Assembly: GCA_964502785.1 (NCBI GenBank)
Contig: CAZCXW010000054.1
Location: forward strand, 1 to 8,088
Reading direction: 5' to 3'
DNA length: 8,088 nucleotides
From: JAGVYE01 sp964502785
GTDB taxonomy: Archaea; Nanobdellota; Nanobdellia; Woesearchaeales; GW2011-AR9
This document shows, piece by piece, positions 1 to 5,760 of the stretch (its first letter is position 1; every line of letters begins with the position of its first letter). Both the position numbers and the translations under genes were made by a program. The notes beneath the pieces were generated by a model. It did not search any database. It was not told where the DNA came from and worked only from the letters and a program-made list of their open reading frames with translations.

Positions 1-467
1 ATCGGAAGGCTTATTGTTCCAACCCCTTTAGTCCAGACACTTTGTTCAGTGCATTGAATATCAACCCATAAATCCATATACCGCGCCGAGTCATTATGGA
101 TCAACGCCGCGCTTCTTTCTCCATATTTCCTTTCAAAGGAAGGAAGCACTCCAGCGTTGACCATAATCTGGAAGCCATTGCAAATTCCAATAACTAAATG
201 ATCTCCTTGCAGAAAATAGCACATTTCATCTGCCAAATTATTTTTAATTCTATTCGCAAAAGCATTTCCTGAGACTGTATCATCTCCGTATGAAAATCCT
301 CCTGGAAAAGCCAGAATTTGATAATTCTCTAATCTCCTTGATCCGTCAATAAAATCGTTGATATGTACGATTTCGCCCTCGGCTCCCGCTTTCTCAAAAG
401 CAAACTTCGTTTCTTCATCGCAGTTAATGCCATAACCTGTAAGGATGATTGTTTTTGGTTTGGCCAT
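1..467 (-). CDS. purQ: PurQ, glutaminase subunit of phosphoribosylformylglycinamidine synthase (3' part cut by window edge)
   Basis: PurQ releases ammonia from glutamine and passes it to PurL for conversion of FGAR to FGAM in cytoplasmic de novo purine synthesis. I translated about 155 residues by hand; the C-terminal part lies beyond the left edge. The start reads MAKPKTIILTGYGINCDEET. The oxyanion-region motif FPGGFSYGDD is at residues 54-63, and the class I amidotransferase nucleophile is Cys96 in GICNGFQ. The catalytic His and Glu of this fold lie near the C-terminus and are not in the window. The ATG is one base after the purSL stop codon, so the two are almost certainly co-transcribed and translationally coupled. 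A weak GGGAT upstream, inside the end of purSL, is the only possible ribosome binding site. The family assignment is firm, while completeness cannot be judged. Confidence 0.95.
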   Translation of the reverse strand, partial: MAKPKTIILTGYGINCDEETKFAFEKAGAEGEIVHINDFIDGSRRLENYQILAFPGGFSYGDDTVSGNAFANRIKNNLADEMCYFLQGDHLVIGICNGFQIMVNAGVLPSFERKYGERSAALIHNDSARYMDLWVDIQCTEQSVWTKGVGTISLP

Positions 468-468
468 T

Positions 469-3453
469 TTAATATCCCAGGAACGTCGATTTATAGTTTT
501 GTAATAATGTATTTACATCCGTGTTTACAACTTTGTTTCCTTTTCTTCCCATTATCGTAAATACATTCGTAAATACATCATTGCCTCGTACTGCGCCAAT
601 CTGAGCAAAAGCATTATTTGCCATTATTTCTTCAAATCTGTCTTTATGCTGAGAATTGATTGTAACAATAATTCTTCCCTGGCTTTCGGAATACAATGCA
701 AAATCATCTCTGGATACGTTTCCAGGTAAGTTTTGTAACGATACCTCGAGACCTAATTTTCCTCCCATGGATGTTTTTGCCAGAGCAACGGCCAGGCCCC
801 CCCTATGGATGCTCTGCGCAGAAGCAAGCAGCTCTTCATCTAAAGCTTGGGAAAAAGTGTAATACAATTTTTTGTTTTTTTCAACATCAACGATAGGCAG
901 ACGATTGCCAATATATCTTTCTCCCCGTTCCTGTTCACCAACCATCGCAAAATATTCTGATGCACCCATCTCATCATTGGTTTCTCCTAAAATATATACT
1001 AAATCACCTGAAAATTTGGCATCCAAAGACATTGCTTTTCTGGCGTCTTCTATCACTCCCAAAGAAGAGATCAGCAGTGTTGGAGGAATAGATACTTTTA
1101 TTGATTCTCCTTTTTCATTGTAACCTTTAAAATCGTTAAACATACTGTCCTTGCCAGAGATGAAAGGAGTGCCAAAAGCGACCGCGCTATCATAACAGGC
1201 TTCTAGCGCAGCTCGCAGCTGTCCTAAACGCTCCGCTTCGGTGGAACTGCACCAGCAAAAGTTGTCCATCAGCGCGAGATGATTCAGGTTTGCTCCAGCG
1301 ACCACAGCATTCCTTATGGCTGTATCAATGGCCGCTGCTGCCATATGGTATGTATCAATATAACTATACGTGGGGTTTATACCTTGAGCAATAACAACTG
1401 CTTTTTGGGAATGTAAAACTGGCCTTACGACTGCGGCATCGCCATTGACTCGTCCTCGTCCCTGCAAGGGCTTAATGACCGAGCCTCCTTGAACTTCATG
1501 ATCGTATTGTTGTGAAACGAATTCGATGCTTGCAATATTCAATCTCTTCAGCATCATATGAATTGTTTCCGTTAAATCTTCACGTTCCACTATGACTGGT
1601 TCTTCATGCTTTATTCTCGTATACGTTGTGTGCATCGGCCTTGGTGGCAGGCCGTCATGTAAAAAAGCAAGATCGATATTCATTACCTGGTTTCCAAGAT
1701 ACTCGACAAGACATTTCCCTGAATTAGTGAATTCGCCGATGATTGTTGCCTCTACACCTCTTCGCTGCATCAACGAGGAAAAAACTTCCCACTTATCAGG
1801 TGGAACTGCCAAAGTCATTCTTTCCTGTGATTCTGAAATCCAAATTTCCCACGGCGCAAGCCCGAGGTATTTAAGAGGCACAGTGTCAAGCCTCACGTAA
1901 CATCCTCCACATTCTTGTGCCATTTCCGCAACAGAACAAGACAGCCCTCCTGCCCCATTATCGGTTATGCTGTTATATAAACCTAAATCTCTCGCTTCTT
2001 TTACGAGTGCATCGCTTAGTTTCTTTTGCGTGATGGGATCGCCAATTTGTACTGCCGTCGCAGGGCTTCCGGAATCAAGCGCTTCAGAGGAAAAAGTTGC
2101 CCCGTGAATGCCGTCTTTCCCAACTCTTCCTCCCACCATAACAATGTAATCTCCAACTTGGGCGCTCTTTTCATGAGCTAACCTGCCCGCACTCTCCCGT
2201 GGAATTACTCCCGCTGTTCCGACAAAAATAAGCGGTTTTCCTTTGTACCCATTATCAAAATTCATAAATCCTAATGGCGTGGGAATTCCAGAACAATTGC
2301 CCCCGACATTTACTCCTTCGATAACCCCTTCCATGATTTGGTGGGGTGTGAGCATTCTTTGAGTAAAACCAGAACCTTTGTAGAGCGGGCGGTCATCAGC
2401 AGGATTAGCCAGACAGAACCCATATAGATTTAGGATTGGTTTTGCGGCTAAGCCAAAGCCGATTGTATCGCGATTGACACCTACAATTCCAGTAATAGAT
2501 CCTCCAAAAGGATCGAGCGCTGACGGGCTGTTATGAGTTTCTGCTTTAAACGTAATTAAAAAATAATCATCAAAAATAATCGCACCGGAATTATCTGTAA
2601 ATACAGAAGCGCAAAAATCTTTATTTCCCTTTTCTCTTCGTATTTTCTCAGTAGCTCCCTTGATGTACCGCTTAAATAATCCTTCAGTTATTTCATCGAG
2701 GGGATTAGCAAAGATCGTATGCTTGCAATGTTCTGACCACGTTTGGGCTAAAGCTTCCAATTCTACATCAGTTGGATTTCTGCCTATTCTTCGGAAATAG
2801 GCTTGAATGGATTTTAAATATGTAATGTCTAACGCCAACGGCCCTCTTCTTGTTCGATCCTCATTAGCAATCCCTTGCTTGCCAAGAATCATTAACTCCT
2901 CATTGCTCATTTCCAGAATGGCAACAATATCTGCCGTAGGCCGTTTCTCCAAATGCACATGGGGAATAATTATCCCCATCCCGCCCTCTCGCTGAAATTC
3001 AGTGTAATTTTTAATATGAGTCCTTTGAATGATCGGATTTGCCAAAGAATTAGCCATCAAATTAACTTCTTCTCGTGAAATATCTCCAGATAAGAACATA
3101 ATTTGAGAGGTGTATACTTTTTCTGCGGGCGGTAATTTTTCTTGCAGCAGATCTTCAATGCTTTCTCTTGCCGTTGTCCCAATGTTATCCGTAACTCCTG
3201 GCAGATAGCCGATTTCCACCGCCCAAGAGAATGGACATCCAGCCTGCTCCTGATCGATAGTGGCTTGCTGTGTAACTGGATTTGTTAAAACCGAAGCAAT
3301 TTTTTTTAATTGGGATTGCTCATACGAAGCTTCAATCGTGTACACATCAACGAGCTGAACATCATCTATCTCAAAACCAAAAGATTTTAAACGACGTTTT
3401 CTCACCTCTGCTCTGGCATCAGGTGTCGTCCTAATTTCTATCCGATGAGCCAT
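469..3453 (-). CDS. purL: PurSL, fused PurS-PurL phosphoribosylformylglycinamidine synthase synthetase subunit
   Basis: This is the ATP-dependent synthetase that converts FGAR plus ammonia to FGAM, working with the adjacent PurQ. It is about 994 residues, far longer than the stand-alone small PurL (roughly 700-750), because of an N-terminal extension of some 165 residues that looks like two PurS-like units (about 1-75 and 76-165). Next comes the linker with TWSEHCKH (residues 239-246 counted from the upper ATG), then the first AIRS-type domain with FKAETHNSPSALDPFGGS (303-320) and GVNVGGNCSGIPTP. The central part has GGRVGKDGIHGATFSS and DNGAGGLSCSVAEMAQECGG, and the second half has a repeat-related AIRS domain with DTYHMAAAAID. 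Two adjacent ATGs exist (3456 and 3453). I prefer 3453 because a TATA box centred 25 bases upstream would give a leaderless message starting there. Separate PurS, PurL and PurQ are usual in archaea, so the fusion is notable. It is intact, with no frameshift seen. Confidence 0.96.
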   Translation of the reverse strand: MAHRIEIRTTPDARAEVRKRRLKSFGFEIDDVQLVDVYTIEASYEQSQLKKIASVLTNPVTQQATIDQEQAGCPFSWAVEIGYLPGVTDNIGTTARESIEDLLQEKLPPAEKVYTSQIMFLSGDISREEVNLMANSLANPIIQRTHIKNYTEFQREGGMGIIIPHVHLEKRPTADIVAILEMSNEELMILGKQGIANEDRTRRGPLALDITYLKSIQAYFRRIGRNPTDVELEALAQTWSEHCKHTIFANPLDEITEGLFKRYIKGATEKIRREKGNKDFCASVFTDNSGAIIFDDYFLITFKAETHNSPSALDPFGGSITGIVGVNRDTIGFGLAAKPILNLYGFCLANPADDRPLYKGSGFTQRMLTPHQIMEGVIEGVNVGGNCSGIPTPLGFMNFDNGYKGKPLIFVGTAGVIPRESAGRLAHEKSAQVGDYIVMVGGRVGKDGIHGATFSSEALDSGSPATAVQIGDPITQKKLSDALVKEARDLGLYNSITDNGAGGLSCSVAEMAQECGGCYVRLDTVPLKYLGLAPWEIWISESQERMTLAVPPDKWEVFSSLMQRRGVEATIIGEFTNSGKCLVEYLGNQVMNIDLAFLHDGLPPRPMHTTYTRIKHEEPVIVEREDLTETIHMMLKRLNIASIEFVSQQYDHEVQGGSVIKPLQGRGRVNGDAAVVRPVLHSQKAVVIAQGINPTYSYIDTYHMAAAAIDTAIRNAVVAGANLNHLALMDNFCWCSSTEAERLGQLRAALEACYDSAVAFGTPFISGKDSMFNDFKGYNEKGESIKVSIPPTLLISSLGVIEDARKAMSLDAKFSGDLVYILGETNDEMGASEYFAMVGEQERGERYIGNRLPIVDVEKNKKLYYTFSQALDEELLASAQSIHRGGLAVALAKTSMGGKLGLEVSLQNLPGNVSRDDFALYSESQGRIIVTINSQHKDRFEEIMANNAFAQIGAVRGNDVFTNVFTIMGRKGNKVVNTDVNTLLQNYKSTFLGY

Positions 3454-3474
3454 CATAGCCTAAAAAATACTTTT

Positions 3475-3482
3475 ATTATAAA
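3475..3482 (-). promoter_or_regulatory. Putative archaeal TATA box for purSL-purQ
   Basis: The minus strand reads TTTATAAT here, centred about 25.5 bases before the second ATG of purSL (3453), which is the spacing expected for a leaderless archaeal transcript. A second candidate, TATATATA at 3501-3508, would give a leader of roughly 22 bases. Which one is used cannot be told from sequence alone. Confidence 0.5.
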
Positions 3483-3509
3483 GTTTAATGTTTTTGAGAA
3501 TATATATAC

Positions 3510-3547
3510 TAAAAATCATTAAAAATTGAGCAGATCAATGATTTTTA
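3510..3547. repeat. Inverted repeat in the rimK-purSL spacer (terminator or operator candidate)
   Basis: TAAAAATCATT at 3510-3520 is the exact reverse complement of AATGATTTTTA at 3537-3547, giving an 11 bp stem with a 16-base loop. It lies between the rimK stop and the purSL promoter, both on the minus strand. Two T5 tracts on that strand within it suit archaeal termination of the rimB-rimK transcript. Its closeness to the purSL TATA boxes also allows an operator role. The stem is AT-rich, so chance is possible. Confidence 0.4.
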
Positions 3548-3571
3548 ATATATCATCAAAGAAGCCGAAGA

Positions 3572-4660
3572 TCAAATATCTAATTCTGTAATTTCCACTT
3601 TTCCTTTCTTAGCATGGATAAGATATTCTTTACGGTCGTCAAACTTAGCCAGCTTGGTGACGAACTCGGGCAGAAGAATTCGCTCTCCGCGGAACTGCAG
3701 CAGCGACACAATTTCCTGCTGCGGCTCATTATTTCCTAATTCCACAGCGACTTCTTTCAGCACTTTCTTTTCTTCGCTGACTTTCTTCCCCAGCAGCGCT
3801 GCTTCAGTTTTTGTAAATAAAAAGTGGGCAATAGCTTCTGCAATATTTGTCGTGACTACTTCCTGGATTCCCTGCAGGCCAGGCGAGACATTAGCTTCTA
3901 TGACCAACGGCCCTGTAGGACCTTCTAAAATATCAATGCCGCAGATATCAGCTTTAAGCGCTTTTGCCGTATCGAGGGCGATATGCGTAACTTCCCGGCT
4001 AAGCTGCGCAGGTTCCCCTTTTCCTCCGGCATGAATGTTGGCTCTTTTATCGCCGCTCATCGAACGCCGCCGCATTGCTGCCGCCACTTTATCGCCAACA
4101 ACTAAAGCCCGAATGTCGCTGCCTCCCGTTTCGATATATTCCTGAACAATAAAAGGCTGGTTTAAAACACCCAGAGCATCAAGAAGCGAAGACGCTGAAC
4201 TAAAAGAATCTGCGAACATCACGCCTTTTCCCTGCGTACCTTCTGGAAACTTCATGACAATGGGAAATTTAACCCGTTTCAGAAGATCTTTTGCCGCTTC
4301 GATCGTGGAGGTGACATACGTTCTAGGCATGGGGATGCCGTGCTGTTCCAGCACCAGATGTGTAAGGAGTTTATTGTGCACTGTTGTAAAAGATATGGCG
4401 GGAATAGGCATATAAGGCACTTTCATTTCCAGCAGCGCGGCTATGGAACGCAATAAATACGCATAACGAAACGACCCTTTGACATAAACGCAATCATAGT
4501 TTGCCAGCGGTTTTCCATCGTAGAGAATGCTTCCCTCTTTCCCTAAACTCACTTCAATATGTTTTAACTGCAGCATATCTACTTCCTGGAAATATTTTTT
4601 CATTGCTTCTGCCGTCCAGTGCGAACTCTTGCTGCCCTGTGAAATCAACGCTGCTTTCAT
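3572..4660 (-). CDS. RimK-type ATP-grasp ligase with an extra C-terminal domain
   Basis: This is an ATP-grasp amino-acid ligase of the RimK/LysX/MptN/CofF group, which joins an amino acid (commonly glutamate) to a carboxylate through an acyl-phosphate. It has 362 residues. The glycine-rich ATP loop GTQGKGV is at 141-147, QEYIE at 173-177, DIRALVVG at 182-189, and an RRRSMSGDKRANIHAGG block at about 197-213. The metal-binding strand PLVIEANVSPGL at 251-262 carries Glu255 and Asn257. Residues after about 285 exceed the usual core of roughly 290-300. The last 45 resemble an AbrB-type swapped hairpin, with RGERILLP followed by a KGKVEI strand, which is only an inference. The ATG overlaps the stop of the upstream RimB-type gene in ATGA, indicating translational coupling. 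The substrate cannot be named: RimK's classical target, bacterial S6, is absent from archaea, and MptN and CofF activities also occur in this family. Confidence 0.9.
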   Translation of the reverse strand: MKAALISQGSKSSHWTAEAMKKYFQEVDMLQLKHIEVSLGKEGSILYDGKPLANYDCVYVKGSFRYAYLLRSIAALLEMKVPYMPIPAISFTTVHNKLLTHLVLEQHGIPMPRTYVTSTIEAAKDLLKRVKFPIVMKFPEGTQGKGVMFADSFSSASSLLDALGVLNQPFIVQEYIETGGSDIRALVVGDKVAAAMRRRSMSGDKRANIHAGGKGEPAQLSREVTHIALDTAKALKADICGIDILEGPTGPLVIEANVSPGLQGIQEVVTTNIAEAIAHFLFTKTEAALLGKKVSEEKKVLKEVAVELGNNEPQQEIVSLLQFRGERILLPEFVTKLAKFDDRKEYLIHAKKGKVEITELDI

Positions 4661-5007
4661 TTTATCTCTTTAAGGGGATCAATAAGAAATTTTCCCTGCT
4701 TCAGCATATTTTGACCGATGAGCACGCGGTAGCTCATATGGCTACGATCCGCGAGGCTAAAATCCCCCTCCAAAGTTTGCCCGGCAATTTTTATTCTCAC
4801 TTTCACGAGAGCACGTTTTCCTGTTCCGGAAGCGGACCGAATTGTTTTTAGACTGATTATTGGTCCCAACTCCAGCGTTGCTGCTAGATGCATATCAATT
4901 GACGATGAAGTCGCTCCCGTGTCGATTCTTGCCACAATTTCTTCTTGTTTTTTACGCCCCGTGATAAGGACTTTTTCAGTAAGCCCGAGAATAAATCTTC
5001 CTTTCAT
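4657..5007 (-). CDS. RimB-type retropepsin-like protease ('ATP-dependent zinc protease' family)
   Basis: This is a small single-domain aspartic-protease-fold protein, 116 residues from the chosen start MKGRFILGLTEKV. The catalytic-type motif is ARIDTGATSSS (Asp at about residue 29), and near the end is the family pattern SYRVLIGQNMLKQGKFLIDP. Proteins of this family were once called ATP-dependent zinc proteases; the bacterial member RimB acts with RimK on glutamylated protein. Here it is the first gene of a two-gene operon, its TGA stop overlapping the rimK-like ATG by four bases (4657-4660), which supports a shared substrate. The frame stays open to an upstream ATG at 5058, but a TATA box lies 26 bases before the ATG at 5007, inside that extension, so I chose 5007. 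Family assignment is strong, while activity and substrate are inferred. Confidence 0.88.
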   Translation of the reverse strand: MKGRFILGLTEKVLITGRKKQEEIVARIDTGATSSSIDMHLAATLELGPIISLKTIRSASGTGKRALVKVRIKIAGQTLEGDFSLADRSHMSYRVLIGQNMLKQGKFLIDPLKEIK

Positions 5008-5029
5008 TGTATCAATATCTTCTTTATTG

Positions 5030-5036
5030 TATATAA
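5030..5036 (-). promoter_or_regulatory. Putative TATA box for the rimB-rimK operon
   Basis: The minus strand reads TTATATA, preceded by CAAAAACC, a plausible BRE. Its centre is 26 bases before the ATG at 5007, predicting a leaderless transcript and fixing the start of the RimB-type gene. Confidence 0.6.
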
Positions 5037-5080
5037 GGTTTTTGGATAGAGATGTCAAGCAAGAATTATTTTCTTCTGCA

Positions 5081-5464
5081 CTAGCCGGTTAAACAGTCTC
5101 TGTTAACAACATAACCAAACCTTGTTACTGTCGTTGTGCTGAATTGATCCGGATCAGGTTCTAATTCAATAATTTTAATCCAAGAGTCTTCATTAACGGG
5201 CAAAATATCTGGTATCCGCATTCTTAGAATCTCTTCTCTGGAATCAGAAGATAATTGCATGAGATGATACAACTCATAAAAATCGGGTTTATAATCCTGA
5301 CTTTTCTGAATAAAAGCAAGTCCTTTAAAATGAACATCCTGAAGCACACTTCCCTCCCGTATTGCTTGTTGTCCTGCCGGAAATAATTCCAATATAATAT
5401 CCCTTAATTCACGTCCAGAATATAACTTCTCTGAAATGATTCCTTTTTGGAATTTTGTGCTCAT
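5081..5464 (-). CDS. Hypothetical protein, 127 residues
   Basis: I do not recognise this protein. It begins MSTKFQKGIISEKLYSGREL and ends in GYVVNRDCLTG. It is soluble and acidic to neutral, with no signal peptide, membrane helix or obvious metal-binding cluster. The middle contains a helical, charged stretch (DSREEILRMRIPDILP) and the C-terminal third looks beta-rich. The frame is open to an upstream ATG at 5482, but a good TATA box is centred 25.5 bases before 5464 and only about 8 bases from 5482, so the shorter form is favoured. It precedes the rimB-rimK operon on the same strand with a 73-base spacer that holds rimB's own promoter, so a functional link is possible but unproven. The well-placed promoter, full-length frame and ordinary composition argue that it is a real gene. 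Confidence 0.7.
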   Translation of the reverse strand: MSTKFQKGIISEKLYSGRELRDIILELFPAGQQAIREGSVLQDVHFKGLAFIQKSQDYKPDFYELYHLMQLSSDSREEILRMRIPDILPVNEDSWIKIIELEPDPDQFSTTTVTRFGYVVNRDCLTG

Positions 5465-5484
5465 CAAAAAACCAGCAAACATTC

Positions 5485-5494
5485 TTTTATATAT
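5485..5494 (-). promoter_or_regulatory. Putative TATA box for the 127-residue hypothetical gene
   Basis: The minus strand reads ATATATAAAA, with the core TATATAAA centred at 5489.5, about 25.5 bases upstream of the ATG at 5464. This fits a leaderless archaeal promoter and argues against the earlier ATG at 5482. Confidence 0.6.
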
Positions 5495-5529
5495 CTTTTT
5501 CGGTCATTATCTCTTCCCTCTCCAAAACA

Positions 5530-5537
5530 TTTTTAAA
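5530..5537 (+). promoter_or_regulatory. Putative TATA box for tRNA-Glu
   Basis: TTTTTAAA, preceded by CCAAAACA as a possible BRE, is centred about 29 bases before the first tRNA base. That would start transcription three to four bases ahead of the mature 5' end. It may also drive the methyltransferase gene behind the tRNA. Confidence 0.5.
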
Positions 5538-5582
5538 GCACTTGCCTCTTTTTCGCTTACATGCCCTGGTGGTGTAGTCCGG

Positions 5583-5610
5583 TTTTGTTATGAAAGATAA
5601 CAAAGGACAA
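5583..5610 (+). other. Intron 1 of tRNA-Glu, 28 nt, in the D-loop after base 19
   Basis: A BHB fold is visible. The central helix is GTCC (5577-5580) with GGAC (5605-5608). The 3-base bulges are GGT (5581-5583) and AAA (5609-5611). The inner stem TTTGTTAT (5584-5591) pairs with ATAACAAA (5597-5604) around the loop GAAAG. Cutting after the second base of each bulge gives exactly the D-loop length of archaeal tRNA-Glu. The outer helix is imperfect (A5576 faces C5612), so this is a relaxed motif. Confidence 0.85.
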
Positions 5611-5630
5611 ACTATCATCCAGCACTTTCG

Positions 5631-5709
5631 GCAACTTTTACAAAGTTGCATCAAAGGTCGTGGGCTTCGCTCAAGCCCGCTATGTAAAAACCTTGTAAAG
5701 TTGATAGAA
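5631..5709 (+). other. Intron 2 of tRNA-Glu, 79 nt, at the canonical 37/38 position
   Basis: The outer helix is CCAGCA/TGCTGG. The central helix is CTTT (5625-5628) with ATAG (5704-5707) and has one U-U mismatch. The bulges are CGG (5629-5631) and AAA (5708-5710), and the inner stem is CAACTTT (5632-5638) with AAAGTTG (5697-5703). Deeper in are AAGGT/ACCTT (5654-5658 with 5690-5694) and a strong 8 bp hairpin at 5660-5680 with loop CGCTC. There is no ORF and no C/D-box pair. A second copy of the AAAGTTG partner at 5642-5648 allows an alternative local hairpin. Confidence 0.88.
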
Positions 5710-5760
5710 ATGCTGGGACCCGGGTTCAAATCCCGGCCAGGGCACTTTATCTCTCTGCCT

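Larger units (their letters stand above)
5563..5744 (+). tRNA. tRNA-Glu(UUC) with two introns (D-loop and 37/38)
   Basis: Removing two introns leaves 5563-5582, 5611-5630 and 5710-5744, a 75-base tRNA. The acceptor stem GCCCTGG pairs perfectly with CCAGGGC (5737-5743), and the discriminator is A5744. CCA is not encoded. The D-arm starts GTGTAGTCCGG, typical of archaeal tRNA-Glu, and closes with ATCAT. The anticodon stem is CAGCA (5620-5624) with TGCTG (5711-5715), the loop is CTTTCG plus A5710, and the anticodon TTC is at 5627-5629. The variable loop is GGAC. The T-stem CCGGG/CCCGG encloses TTCAAAT. Length and every conserved base fit once the introns are cut at the positions predicted by their BHB folds. 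The discriminator is followed by only 16 bases before a methyltransferase ORF, with no T tract between, so the two are probably co-transcribed. Confidence 0.93.

Noticed and set aside
363..560. 65-residue hydrophobic plus-strand ORF that looks like a small membrane protein
   Set aside because: It overlaps the start of purQ and the end of purSL on the other strand; the hydrophobicity comes from the antisense codons.
656..1900. Several plus-strand ORFs of 66-102 residues
   Set aside because: They are shadows in other frames of the intact purSL gene and have no promoters or recognisable motifs.
3654..4034. 126-residue plus-strand ORF
   Set aside because: It lies wholly within the rimK-like gene on the other strand and its composition is that of a shadow frame.
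5631..5709. C/D-box or H/ACA guide RNA inside intron 2
   Set aside because: No C-box with a matching D-box and no ACA box at a hairpin foot could be found.
5590..5760. N-terminal extension of the methyltransferase from an ATG at 5590
   Set aside because: This ATG is inside tRNA intron 1 and the extension translates tRNA sequence, so the open frame is accidental.
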